Below the pieces are notes generated by a model. The model saw only the letters and a list, made by a program, of their open reading frames with translations, ran no database searches and was not told the DNA's origin. DNA of 64,000 bases from Gnetum montanum. Taxonomy: Eukaryota > Streptophyta > Gnetopsida > Gnetales > Gnetaceae. A program made the position numbers and the translations under genes. Below are positions 35,673 to 47,418 of this stretch, piece after piece (positions within the stretch are counted from its first letter, which is position 1; each line of letters starts with the position of its first letter). The stretch is from assembly GCA_015680685.1 (NCBI GenBank), contig MNCI01004098.1, positions 124,001-188,000 of the forward strand, given 5' to 3'.

Positions 35673-38600
35673 GAGCAAGCTCAATGGACAGCCAGCATTT
35701 AACCACACCGTTAATCATTGATGGACCATATGGAAAAATTACACGAGACGTTAACATAAACTCCATCAACTTAAATTCACCAACGGACAATGTAGTCATA
35801 GCCACAACACAGCAAACAGTAGATTACGAAGGCATGACAAAGTTCCTTGACATAAAGGCTGAAAATATCACCGAAGATCCATTAACTGAAACCCCCATTA
35901 CCATGCCCAATGGGGAAATCAAAATATTAAAACTGAGCACACTACTACAACCTCAGTTAGCAAAAGACATTGAAAACGTGCTTAGGAAAAATATTAAAGC
36001 ATTCGCATGGTCCTATACGGACATGCCTGGGTTAGATCCTAGAATTGTCTAACACAACATTATCCTTGACCCGAAATTGAGACCAGTAAAACAAAAGGCA
36101 AGAAAAGTTAGACTCGAAGTAGCATTGTCAGTTCGCAATGAGATCACCAAGCTTTATCAGGCTGGGTTCATTCGAGCTGTTGATTACACTGAGTGGGTGT
36201 CCAACATGGTCATTGTCCTGAAGAAGAATAGAAGCATTCACCTATGTATCGACTTCCGAGATCTGAATGTAGCAACCATAAAAGATGACTTTCCCCTACC
36301 CAGCATCAATCAACTCGTTGATTCGACTACCGGGCACGCCTTATTATCTTTTATGGATGGTTTTTCAGGATACAATCAGATACGTATCAATCCGGAACAT
36401 CAACTTAGGACAACCTTCATGACCCCATGGGGAACTTTTTGTTACACAATGATGCCCTTTGGTCTCAAGAACGCTGGGGCCACGTATCAAAGAGCGATGA
36501 TATTCATTTTCAGCGATTACATGCTACACTCGCTCAATGATTACGTGGATGACATTGTAGTTAAATAAAAAACGGAAGAACAACATGTACAAGATCTAGA
36601 CTTAGTATTAAAACGTTGCTTAAAGTACGAATTGAGACTTAACTTGAAAAAATGTGTCTTCGGCATCAAGACAAGCAAAATGCTTAGATTCATAGCCTCA
36701 GAAGCAGGGATACGAGTAGACCCCGATAAGGTTAAGGCCATAGTAAACCTAAAATCACCAAGCAACCTTACCGAACTACGAGGTCTACAAGGTAGATTGC
36801 AGTTTATCAAGCGCTTCATAGAAAAACTCACGGACAAACTAAAACCTATGAACCATCTGTTGCGCAAAAATGCCCATTTTGAATGAACTCCGCAATGCCA
36901 AGAAGCATTCAAGAATATCAAAACAACACTTGCCCGACTGCCTACGGTTTATCCACCCCAAAATGATAAACCATTTTACATCTACCTTGCCACTTCGGAA
37001 TCGTCGATCGCGTCTATGCTCTACCAGAAACAAGATAACGGAACTGAAGTCCTTGTATATTACTTGAGCCATGCATTAGCTGCCCATGAGAAAAAGTACA
37101 ACGACGTGGAGAAGTCATGTTTAGCTTTGGTCTTTTCTTTAAGAAAATGGCGACATTACCTCTTCCGTAACCAGGTTCACATAATTTGCAAGGATAATGT
37201 ACTAAGAGCCATAACAGGGAACATTTACGAAACAAGTCGAATAGCCCGGTGGAAAGCCATGATAGTCGAATTTGACCTGTATTACGTAGCACAATCATCA
37301 GTTAAGGGTCAAGCCATAGTAAACCAAATGACAACATCACCAACACATGACCAAGTGACTATAGAGCTAGAGTTCCCAGATGAGAATATAAGCACCATAA
37401 ACACAGTGCCCCAAGACTACGATGCCATCCTAAACTTTGATGGAGCATCCACCTCTCGAGGAGGAAGTGCAGCCGCTATCATCACCTATCCCTCTGGGGA
37501 GATCCGACCCTTTGCTTATCATTTCAACTTTCATTGCACGAACAACGTAGCAGAGTATGAAGGTCTCCTTAGAGGCGTCGCGGCAGCACTAGCTTCAGAA
37601 ATCACATGGCTTGTAGTCAGGGGAGACTCGTAACTAGTCCTAAACCAAGTCACAGACGTCTATGCATGTAAGGCCCAACACTTACAACCATACTACGACT
37701 TGGCAAAACACCTAATGAGGCGATTCGAAGACATCGATGTGCAACATGTTTCCAGAAATGATAACACCATTGCAGACGCGTTAGCCACATTAGCATTAAA
37801 CATATCGTCAGACATGTTCCACGCATTACCAAGCTTTGTAATCAATTGTGCCAAACCGATAACCGATACTCCCGACACATTGCCGATTGCATCCGTTAGC
37901 ACAACACACACACTAGAATGGTACGATAACATAAAAGAATACCTTCTACGCGGCGAAACACCATGGCATCTAACAAATGCACAAAAAGACGCTATGCGGA
38001 AACGTTCTAAGCAGTACACCTTGGTAGGGGACACATTGTGCCGACGATCCTATGAAGGCATACTGCTAATATGCATTAGTACAACCGATGCCCAAACTAT
38101 TGTTGAACAAGTACATGAGGGACTATGCAGAGGACATATAGCACCGAAAGCCATGGCAACGAAAATCAGACGCTTAGGCTACTACTGGCCGCACATGGAG
38201 TATGACTGTCTCTCCAAGGTTAAGACATGTAGCACTTGCCAAAAACATAGTAATCTAATAAATGTCCCACCAAATGAATTGCACATAGCACAAATCACAT
38301 GGCCCTTTCAAAAGTGGGGATTGGGCCTAATCGGCCCAATAACACCCTCATCTTCTGCAGAGCATAGTTTCATCATAACCACAACCGAATATTTCACGAA
38401 GTGGGTAGAAGCAACTCCACTTCGGAAAACTACATCTAAACATGTGTGCAATTTCATCCTCGAGAACATTGTAACCCGTTTTGGCATCCCCTTGACAATT
38501 ATCACTGACAACGGGCCATAATTTAGCAGTGCCGAAACCCAAACCTTTTGTGACAGTCTGGGGATCAAACACTCATTTTCATCCCCCTACTATCCTCAGA

Positions 38601-39157
38601 GCAACGGACAAGCAAAAGAAACAAACAAGACAATTATTACCATACTTAAGAAAATGCTTACCCAGAGTAAATGAAAATGGCACGAGCAATTGATGTACGC
38701 ATTGTGGGCATACCGTACTACGCACCAAACGTCAACAGGTAAAACACCATACAGTCTTGTTTACGGTTCAGAAGTTGTTTTACCTTTGGAATTGCAGGTA
38801 CCATCCTTAAGGATCATACTCTCTGGACTCCTCGATGAAGGACAAAACAACGATCTACACATCATTGACCTAGATTCGGTGGAAGAGGAACGCATACGTG
38901 CACTCAATCAGATCGACTGGTACCAGAAACAACAATGGAAGCGCCACTGGCATGACATCAACAAACGCCCTATCAACGAAGGAGACCTTGTGCTTAAGGC
39001 CGTTTGCGAGCACGTGGACAAATTCTCAGCCAACTGGGAAGGATCTTACTTGGTCACCAAAGCATTTGACAATGGAGCATTCAAGTTAGATGACATGGAA
39101 GGAAATGAGCTTGCCAATCCGATGAATCATTTGTACCTAAAACCGTTCCACGTTTGA
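35673..39157 (+). pseudogene. pol: Element B RT, gypsy RNase H, second RNase H and integrase
   Basis: One frame throughout. RT (about 36060-36870) has LCIDFRDLNVATIKDDFPLP, FMDGFSGYNQI, TMMPFGLKNAGATYQRAM and DYVDDIVVK with YxDD intact. Gypsy RNase H follows (about 36960-37330; VYYLSHALAAHEKKYNDVEK). A second, archaeal-type RNase H is at about 37430-37800 (NFDGASTSRGGSAAAI, NNVAEYEGLL, VRGDS, SRNDNTIADALA). Integrase (about 37960-39157) has HEGLCRGHI, CSTCQKH, IITDNGP and YYPQSNGQAKETNK, but GLGLIGP where Asp is expected. Stops at 36050, 36566, 36883, 37631, 38519 and 38672 are all in frame, without frameshift. Confidence 0.95.
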
Positions 39158-39179
39158 ATATAAGCTCAGGTACGTGAAA

Positions 39180-39545
39180 GTCCTGGAATCACAACTATAA
39201 ACTAATACCATAGCTCGTCCTAGGATCATGACGATAAACTGATATCACAGAACAGTCCTGGGTTATGACTTAAAACTGACGCCACACCTGTCCTAGCATC
39301 ATGACAATAAACTGATACCCCACAGTGTCCGCAATGACGATAAACTAGCACTCGTCCGGCATGACAATAAACTGCCACTGTCACAACCATCAGAGTCCGC
39401 TAAGACTGTAAACTAGCTTGCCTCTGCATGGTCCGCTAAGACTATAAACTAGCAACATAACGTCGGCCAAGACGCTAAACTGGCAATGTCCAATGGGTTA
39501 CGACATAAAACTAACCCATGATAGTCCGTTAAGACTATAAACTGA
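39180..39545 (+). repeat. ATGACNATAAACTG repeat patch 3
   Basis: About eleven variants of RTGACNATAAACT or TAAGACTATAAACTAGC in 366 bases directly after the integrase stop, for example at 39230, 39288, 39346, 39373, 39405 and 39440. Spacing varies from about 25 to 60 bp. It matches patches 1 and 2. Confidence 0.8.
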
Positions 39546-40573
39546 CACGTTCATCTCCAGCTCTCGCTTCACAGCCACACTCACTCATCAGAATTACTGC
39601 ATCACTCACCGTCCGACAAACTCCTCAACATCGCCGCCATTCATACACAGTGCCTCGAATCTCCTTCAGTATCTTCGATTCTGTCTGCAGCCGTGTAAAT
39701 CTAAGCTCGCTTATTCACTCATGGTTTTCTTATCCCCTTGGAGTTGTGTTTGCAGGTTGACACCCAGAGGCTTTCGCACAAGAATACACCTCATCGCAAG
39801 CAGCAAGATGGTACAATGTTCGCAACACACATGACGAGACTACATCAAACCGTTCACTAGTACATTCCCATTCCCAGTATCACCATCCATTTCCCGATCT
39901 CCGATACACTGAATACATTCAAAAACCCCTGAGCGAATTGTTGCACACTGCAACACGTTATAGCAGTTGCAACACACAGCCTGGCACCTGAGCATGAGTA
40001 CAAGATCTACGCAAAACTTTCCAAAAAAAAAACTGAGACCCTTGGCACTTCCCATACAAGCGCTAGGCAGGAAGGCAATCGTCTGAAAACCAAGTACTCA
40101 TGTCCAAACAATCAAGAAGCATCCAGTTGCATGGCTTTGACTATCCGTCAATAGGCTCCCCCTTAAACATTCAACACGGACCCTATTCCTCCAAAGAATG
40201 TAACACATCCTCCTGTGGCTTTGGTCTTGCCAACAAGTTCCCCTGAACACTAACCAAGGGCCTTGTTCCGCCAAAGGACGTACATCGCATGTCTGAACTC
40301 CGAATCTGCTAAACAATGGTCATTGACAAGGATCAGCATGTCGCACACTAGAGCATCCCTTTTCCCCAGCAGAATCCCCTGGATCCGTTATCAATCCTCA
40401 CAATCTCCATGACCCCCCAGACATGAAATTCCACTTTCCCGATCCCATGTACTACTGAACACGGTGCGATGACGTCTAGTCAAGTGGCAAAGGACAAGGT
40501 CTACATCAAGTTGCTTGTGGTGTTTTGCACTTCTTTGTCGACGCTTCTCGGGTCGATTCCTCCAAGCGTCAAC
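39546..40573 (+). other. Element B 3' untranslated region
   Basis: No conserved coding frame on either strand. Near 40160-40300 a segment of about 80 bases is present twice in diverged form (CCTATTCCTCCAAAGAATGT and CCTTGTTCCGCCAAAGGACG). A polypurine tract AACAAAGAGGG (40571-40581) ends the region. Confidence 0.6.
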
Positions 40574-40581
40574 AAAGAGGG

Positions 40582-41729
40582 GCCAACACCACAAAATTTG
40601 AAGCTTAGTACTTGCCCAACACTAAGCAGGTCCCTGGGACTCCAGACGACCACAGCTACATGTGGCGTCAAACATGGCGAATTCAGAGATCAACTGCTTA
40701 ATTTTGCCTAAGTATACAGTTCCAGCGTATACGCTCAAATCCGCAGCGTATACGCCCAGCGAACACATCTCACATGCACGCTCGGCAGGCACTACAGATG
40801 CATACGCCCCACAATGAAGTCTCAATAACAAAATGAAGACAACGCCGAAGAGCAAGAATTGAAGCAAGTCGGCATCCACCAGCGTTTACGCCCAACGTAT
40901 ACACCCGCATCCATCAGCGTATACGCCCAGCGTCCGTAGCACCTCCACCCAAGTTCACACACCCTGCACATCCAGCATATACGCCCAACGTATACGCTGG
41001 CCTGATGCGGCGTATACGCCCAGCGTATACACTGGCCTGATGTGGCGTATACGCCCAACAGATATAATATATTATATTTTTGTAAAGTGTACGCACCCGG
41101 TCAACGAGCCACGTGTATCCTAACCCAAGTCTAGCGTAACAACCGGTATAAAAACCCCAATTTTCCACTTCCACAAAAGGAGGGAGGGTTGTCAAACATC
41201 CCAAAGCATACTAGAGAACATTTACGCTGCGCTCCAGAGCAAAAACCCTCTTACGCTGGGAAAACTGTATGCCGTGCACAGTCTCTACATCGCGCCTACA
41301 GCGTAAACTAGCCCAGCTGTCCCTGCATTCACCGGGGTTTTTCGTCCGCCTTGTGTTTCACCACAATTGCGTTAGACCGGTGCACTGTATTCTCATCCTG
41401 TAATACAATTGTTACATTCATAAAATTGTTCAGTTTACATTATTTTTGTGCATGTGTTCTGTTTACACCTGTTTACGCTTATGTCCTGTTCTCATCTGTT
41501 ACGTTGTTTACGCTCTGGTTTACGCCGTTTACGCATAGCCCAGCGTATAGCACTTCGGCATACGCGTGGCTAAATCCTTATCTGATCCGCATACAGACCA
41601 CCCGAGGTACTCTACCTTCGTGCATTCCAGCTCGCCCTCAGGCGAAGGTAGGGTCTTCTGTGCTCGCCCTCCGATCCCACGGTCTCTGTTTTCCTTCCAA
41701 CTTGGAGACCGACGATTTCAGGCGGTACA
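40582..41729 (+). repeat. Element B 3' LTR
   Basis: It aligns with the 5' LTR from ACACCACAAAATTTG to GGCGGTACA. The terminal TG has become GC. It keeps the 242 bases missing at the n of the 5' copy, including at least four GCGTATACGC-type words (40976-41055) and a TATA box (TATAAAAA, 41147-41154). It is followed by the target duplication ACATG. Confidence 0.93.
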
Positions 41730-41734
41730 ACATG

Positions 41735-44097
41735 GACCAAGAAAAAGAAATGTGACTGCTAACCTCATCTTCCATTTTTACATCTCCGTGCACAAGAGAG
41801 AGAAAACAACGAAGTTTTCTACCACCTTGATGTAGCATTCACCGCTGATTCTCTATTATTGGGAGAGGGTGTCTGCCCTTTTACAATAAAGAAACAAAGG
41901 AAAAAAAAAACGATGTTGATGCCATTTTGGTGTCACTCTTGCACAGCCATTTTTTGACAAGAGCAACAGTTAATGATAACACAGGGAAAGAGAGAAAACG
42001 ATGTTGCTGCCATTTGTACTGCCTGTGCACGCAGCCTGTCTCTGCCGGGTTTCTATTTACGAGCAAAGAAAAAGACTTCGGCCAGAGAAAAACAGAAAAA
42101 GTAAAAAAAAAAACGCTGTCCGTTAGTGACTTTCGCCGTTGCTGACAAACATGCAACCTGGGACTGTCTGGCACCATGCGTCTGTCGTTTCCTGCCATGC
42201 GTGCGGGTGCCTCGCAATCTGCCACATATTCATCTCCAACCGTTCCCGAAAAGGGCCTGCCTGAGATGCTATGAAGCTGACGTCGAACCTCTACTGTTTT
42301 CACGTCCGTCGCGCGTCTCACGCATGCGCTTGCCATTGGTGTTGCTGCCTGAGAGTACTGGTGGTTGCAGAAACCTGTCAACCACCGTTAACCATCAATT
42401 TCAACGTTTAAAGTAACAACGAAAATTGAGAACCAAGCAAATATGGCAATTTTGTATGCATGCCCTGGTTACTAGTGTCTGCGGTTGCGATTACCGTAAA
42501 CAGTTTCAATCCATAATTTTTATTTCACCCATTGAATACAATTAATAAACCATCGAATTGGCTTACAAATCTGAATACAGTTGTACATTTTGTGAACCGT
42601 CTGTAGAGCTGCTGGTGAGATTACATATAATGTAGATGTTTTTTTTTAATATATGCATCTGAGTGTTTTGCAGTTGAGATCATGTGGAAAGTGGCCTTTC
42701 CCTGTTTGAAAATACCATGTTACAGTTCTAGCTACAAAACATGTGAGCTTCGGTTATACTTTGAAGCTATAGTCAGTCTCCGTCACATGGTTAAAACTTG
42801 AGCCATTAGTGTTGTTTAAAGGTGGGACATTAGTTTTGGTCTTTTTCTTCGTAAAAATTAAAAACTCTATCGTGTGCAAACAGCCAAACACAGGTGTCAC
42901 AGTGCAGTAGTACTTTGACTACCATCCTTGCTCCACGATGATGTGATAAAACATAAAAGGGACGAACAGTCTCCTGTATCATATATTTCCTGTTATAAAT
43001 TGAAGAAGAATCATCAGCAAGATAAAGCATTAGTAAATAAGAATAAGAGAAAACATTAACCACACAGTAAAGTTATTATGATAAAGAAAAGAAAGTTACT
43101 CCTAAGGGTTTGTTAAATAAAATGTGGGGCTTGTATTTAATGATATCTCATGGTTTCTCTATTTTTTCTTGAATAGTCTTTAGATATATTTGACACCTTC
43201 CAAAACACTTTTAGATCTTTCCAAATTAGACTTCTAAGAGATTTTTCTTCTAATTATCAATAAAATCCACATTAACATTGCTATTTCTAATACTTACAAT
43301 GGTAAGAAAAAGAAATACCGTGTTTTTCTTTTAACTTCGTTTGATAAAGCTAGTTTTAGTGGTTTCAAAAAGGTAAAACTACTTTTAACAATGCTATATT
43401 GGTTCACTTCACATGGTGGATTAAGTTTATAAAACTAAGTTTTACCATTAACTACAATCATACGGCCAGAATTTTTGCTTATAAATTACTATGCTTTGCA
43501 ATAAAATATATCAACCTTTTCTATGTTTATTTCTCCTTATTCATTACATTGACATTGATTGTGGCCCTCTTGCTTGGCATGGGTGAGGTTGGCCTCAACA
43601 CTATATAGCTTAATATCCTTTATTTGCTTCTTATAGCAAAGCATTTATGATCTATACATAGAGAGTTCTATTTTCCAAGCAAGATAGATAGAATTTGCGA
43701 AATTTGCAAGTAAAACTCTAGTAGCTTTATGATAAAGCCTAGGACACTGTAAGTGAAACTTAAATGAAAGGTATAGATTAATAACCCAACAATTAATTCT
43801 AGGGTGAGATTAACCTTATGATACCAAATGAGGCCATCCTACCTGCTGTTTCTCACCAAACCTACCAAGAAAGTGCTAAATAAATAGAGTATAAATGATG
43901 TAACCCTTATGTATGCCCCATGCTACATTCTTCTATCATGCCTTTACACACACACCAGCCTTCAAGGCGTTTTTCCAAATTTAATTTTAATAAAACAGAC
44001 GGTGGATTCTCAAAGGCACTTGAACGTTCAGGTTTACTGGTCTGTTTCAACCTTTGTCACTTGTATCCTTATTTTATGGGTGCATTTACTTAATCCA
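41735..44097. other. Intergenic sequence, no gene seen
   Basis: No transposon protein or conserved domain on either strand. A more GC-rich patch lies at 42120-42420, with a cluster of CpG. The rest is AT-rich. Confidence 0.45.
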
Positions 44098-44260
44098 TTC
44101 AAGGTCAAACTTCATGCTTTTCCACGAAAACCATGTCACATTAAAAAAAGAAAGTCAAAAGCAAAAGCAATATAGGTAACATGTTATACATGAACAAATT
44201 ATATATACATTTGTGCATTGTGCATGATTGATAACATCAGTGAGCTCTTTAAATCGAGTG
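44098..44260 (+). repeat. Dispersed duplicate, copy 1
   Basis: AAGGTCAAACTTCATGC, then CACATTAAAA, AAGTCAAAAGCA, TGAACAAATTATATATACATT and GCATGATTGATAACATCAG. The same words in the same order occur at 46885-47030. It lies about 500 bp upstream of the small candidate gene. Confidence 0.75.
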
Positions 44261-44469
44261 CACTGTAATGGTTTTATATCATTGGAAATGTCGGTGTTTG
44301 TATAACACGGAAGGCACACTTGCCACCAATGATTCAACAAGTAAACAAGAAATTTCACATCCATGCTAAGACAGCAATTAGCTGCACATTATTGGCATTG
44401 TATCCATTGAATAATAGTGCAATCACTTTTTTACATGCATGCTATGTATTCAATTTTTGAGATATCATG

Positions 44470-44572
44470 CATCCATTTTCTTCCTAAAATTCACAATCTT
44501 TTATCATTATTATCTTTTACTATTTTCTTTCTAATATTCACAATCTCTTATCCTTATTATCTTTTATAATCT
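44470..44572 (+). repeat. Short tandem duplication
   Basis: TTCTTCCTAAAATTCACAATC then TTATC..TTATTATCTTTTA is followed by TTCTTTCTAATATTCACAATC with the same tail, a unit of about 53 bp present twice. Confidence 0.7.
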
Positions 44573-44699
44573 GATTTGTGACATTTGTGCACGACCACCA
44601 CCGACCAGTTATCACATTTTTTATAGCATTGCTGCCCAACAGCAACTTGCTTGCTGATTTCCTTTTTTATAATCATTAATTGTTCTTTCCTCGGAGATC

Positions 44700-44707
44700 T
44701 ATAAATA
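44700..44707 (+). promoter_or_regulatory. TATA box of the small candidate gene
   Basis: TCTATAAATAGCC has TATAAATA at 44700-44707, 63 bases before the ATG at 44770. That leaves a leader of roughly 35-40 bases if transcription starts at the usual distance. Confidence 0.6.
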
Positions 44708-44769
44708 GCCTTTATTCTCATCAGATTTTTGCATAAATACCAAGAACAAAAGAGTTTCTCTGATTGAAA

Positions 44770-45009
44770 ATGTATGCAGCCATGAGAATGGAGGACAGCA
44801 GGAGCTGTGAAAAAATTATGTGGGAATTCTCAGAATTAGAAGTCAATGAAAACATCAAGGAAATCATGGAGAAAAATGTAGATGGTGATGATGACGATGA
44901 CGATGATTGCGACTATGGAATTCCTCCGGATTATGCCCCTGCTGCTCCTCTGCCTAGCATTCATTGCTTTCTTTATGTTTTTGCCGTAACTGCCCATATG
45001 TTCCAGTAA
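44770..45009 (+). CDS. Candidate small acidic protein, 79 residues
   Basis: A compact single-exon unit: TATA box at 44700, ATG at 44770, stop TAA at 45007, AATAAA at 45157-45162. The protein begins MYAAMRMEDSRSCEKIM, continues Glu-rich and helical (ELEVNENIKEIMEKN), then a run of Asp (DGDDDDDDDCDYG), a Pro-rich turn (GIPPDYAPAAPLP) and a hydrophobic C-terminus (FLYVFAVTAHMFQ). No family recognised and no signal peptide. It lies in the one long stretch free of transposon proteins, which supports a host gene. Chance cannot be excluded for so short a frame. Confidence 0.5.
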   Translation: MYAAMRMEDSRSCEKIMWEFSELEVNENIKEIMEKNVDGDDDDDDDCDYGIPPDYAPAAPLPSIHCFLYVFAVTAHMFQ

Positions 45010-45156
45010 AGTTCCCTCTATACAATTCATTGGTTCATTCAGTTTGATTGTCATTTGTTTGCTTTTCCTTCAACACGATTTAATGTCTGATGTTGATTGG
45101 AGACTTGTGGTGTTACTTGGTGATGGCCATTCCTGCTTAGTATTGGATTCTTACTG

Positions 45157-45162
45157 AATAAA
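45157..45162 (+). terminator. Polyadenylation signal of the small candidate gene
   Basis: GAATAAAG, about 150 bases after the stop codon, followed by T-rich sequence. This is the usual position for a plant near-upstream element. Confidence 0.5.
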
Positions 45163-45169
45163 GTTTTTT

Positions 45170-46884
45170 AAGCTTTAATTTAAAATCACTTTCTCTTGTT
45201 ATACGCACAATGTTACACTTGTCTCTCGATCTCTTGAATAAAAGGAAGCTAAATATATTATAAAAAAAGTTTAAACTTCTTGTGGATTAGATAACTGGGG
45301 ACCTAGTTGGATTTGGCAAGGGTAAGCAGAGTATGAAAGTCGTTATGCTTTGCTGTTTTAACAGTGACAAATAGTAGATTTTCTTAAATATTTGTGTCAT
45401 TTATATGAACAATTATACGTGGAGAAAGTGCATCAAAGAAGAAATAGTATGAGGTTTTAAGGCTCTATATGCTTTCAAAAACAAGTGCAAAGATTTAGGC
45501 CTCTGGGCTTAGAAATTTAGAAAACAAATTTTTTAGATTATCATCTATCTTGTTGTATTGTATAGATGTGTTGTTTGAGTATGTGGACTTAGTGCTAAAC
45601 TTTGAAAAGATATTGAAAGAGTGCAAAAAAAATTTCTTCTCAATGAGTTAAAAGTGAAGATACAAACACCTTACTCAGCATGTGAATGTAATTTGTTACC
45701 TTTAGAAGCAAAAGCCATGCCAATTCATTACATACACTTATAACTTGCATATCTTAAGGTAAGACAAATTCTTTAAAATAGTTCCTGAAGATTTGCAAGA
45801 CTATGGTTGGTATTTTTAGGAAATGCAATGGTTAAGAAAATGAAATATCTCTTAGGAAAACATGCAGCAAAATCCTAAGCATATCCACCAACTAGTCAAA
45901 AAGGTTTTAACATAGATGTAGACTAATGTGAAACGCAAGAGACAATTTTATTTACATCAAATTAGATCTAATAAACTAAATGTAGAAGCTCATTATCTCT
46001 TAGCCGCTATTCCCATCAAGTATCGAAATGCTATCAACAAGCTTCACTTAAATCCTTGTCATCTTAGAATTAAAAGTGTAAGATGGATTCAACTCCCCTG
46101 AAAAAAGTGCATTGATAAGCTATACGTATTAAGAATTTTTGAAGATGAGTTAAATGTATTTCTTTCTTGTGTTATGACTATACATTTAAGACAACATTAT
46201 AATGTTATAGCATCACTTGTATAATTTATTTTTTGATGCCCTCATTACTGCTTGGTTAATTTGTAAAGTTTATTCTTATTTTTGATTAAAACGTAATATC
46301 TCTCCCGTAGACTTTAAGGTCTTTGATACTTCATTTTATTTCATTTCAATATCCCCAATATCCCCGGACTTGGACAATAGAGCCATGAATAAGTTATGGC
46401 ATATTTAAATTACTGTCAAGTTTGGCAATGTCCAAAAAAATAAATGTTTTTTTTTTGTCACGCGTGCAACGATAGTGGCATGCAACAATTTTGCGAGACT
46501 GCGAAGTGCGAAACCATGCGAGCAGCCGTCATTTGAATATTCAGTGCTGAAAACGTACCTTCTTTCATGCAGATTAGAAAGCTTGCGTAGCTTCAAACTT
46601 CATTTAGATTTCAAAGCGAACCTGAAATAATATCATTAGTGAACTGATGCCTTCATCACACATCATGCATGTAGAGCCTTATGCGGTTGTGCCTCTGTTT
46701 TAAGGACGATGAAGATGCTTGATAAATTTGCAAGTTTCCACTTTCCCATGAGCAGTAAATCATAAGTATGACGGTGGTCAAAATCATCATAATTTCAGAT
46801 GTGTTACCAAAGGTACAGTTATTTTATCCGAGGCTTGTTTATCGTATACGTTCATTTCTAAGGTCAAACAGTATTCAACCCCTT
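45170..46884. other. Intergenic sequence, no gene seen
   Basis: AT-rich with short chance frames only. A small CpG-richer patch is at 46460-46600. No terminal repeats or protein similarity recognised. Confidence 0.45.
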
Positions 46885-47030
46885 GCTTCATCGAAGGTCA
46901 AACTTCATGCGTTTTTATGGAATCCAGATCACATCAAAAAGTCAAAAGCACTTCTGTAGAAAAGCATGTATACATTAACAAATTACATATACATTCTTAT
47001 ATGATTGACATCATAGCTGACCTCATTATA
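46885..47030 (+). repeat. Dispersed duplicate, copy 2
   Basis: AAGGTCAAACTTCATGC, CACATCAAAAAGTCAAAAGCA, TTAACAAATTACATATACATT and ATGATTGACATCATAG match 44098-44260 in order and orientation. No TATA-ATG unit like that at 44700 was found downstream of this copy. Confidence 0.75.
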
Positions 47031-47418
47031 TTTATTACAATATCCCTCTACGAGACATGGGTATCACTAAACGGATTTATATATCGTAAATAAATTAATA
47101 GAAATAATACTTTTAGTAGTTGTTGACTTCTCCACTATGCAGTGTAATTTATAAAAATCAAGCAAATAAATTAAATCAAATTTCCAGAAGACTGTAAGGT
47201 AAGAGTTTTGACATTATGATAAAAACATATTTCCATAGAATATACTGTATAATGAAGCATGATGTCCGCGTATTCCAACTCATATGCAGCTGCAGGTTCC
47301 AAGAATGATGAATAATTAATTTTTTATTCAAGATTTTGGTGGGAATACGTTTCTCCATCCTCATGATACAAACTGTTAATTTAGCATGAAAATATGTGAC
47401 AAAGTTGTGTGCTTTGAT

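Larger units (their letters stand above)
24413..41734 (+). mobile_element. Element B: Tat-lineage Ty3/gypsy retrotransposon with an antisense gene
   Basis: The element spans 24418-41729 and is flanked by identical 5-bp duplications ACATG (24413-24417 and 41730-41734). Order: 5' LTR, primer binding site, repeat-rich leader, Gag, protease, a 5.6-kb insert with a spliced gene on the opposite strand, RT, gypsy RNase H, a second (archaeal-type) RNase H, integrase, repeat array, polypurine tract, 3' LTR. Dual RNase H is diagnostic of the Tat/Ogre lineage. At 17.3 kb it is long even for that lineage. It is dead by nonsense mutations, yet pol stays in one frame throughout. It inserted into older AT-rich sequence. 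Confidence 0.95.

Noticed and set aside
36541-37300. Minus-strand frames of 77-126 codons over element B pol
   Set aside because: They are shadows of the conserved RT/RNase H frame and have no domain of their own, unlike the spliced gene at 30516-34929.
41881-42416. Overlapping frames of 96-166 codons on both strands
   Set aside because: No domain, low-complexity Phe/Ser/Val runs, and no promoter or poly-A arrangement. Left as unannotated intergenic sequence.
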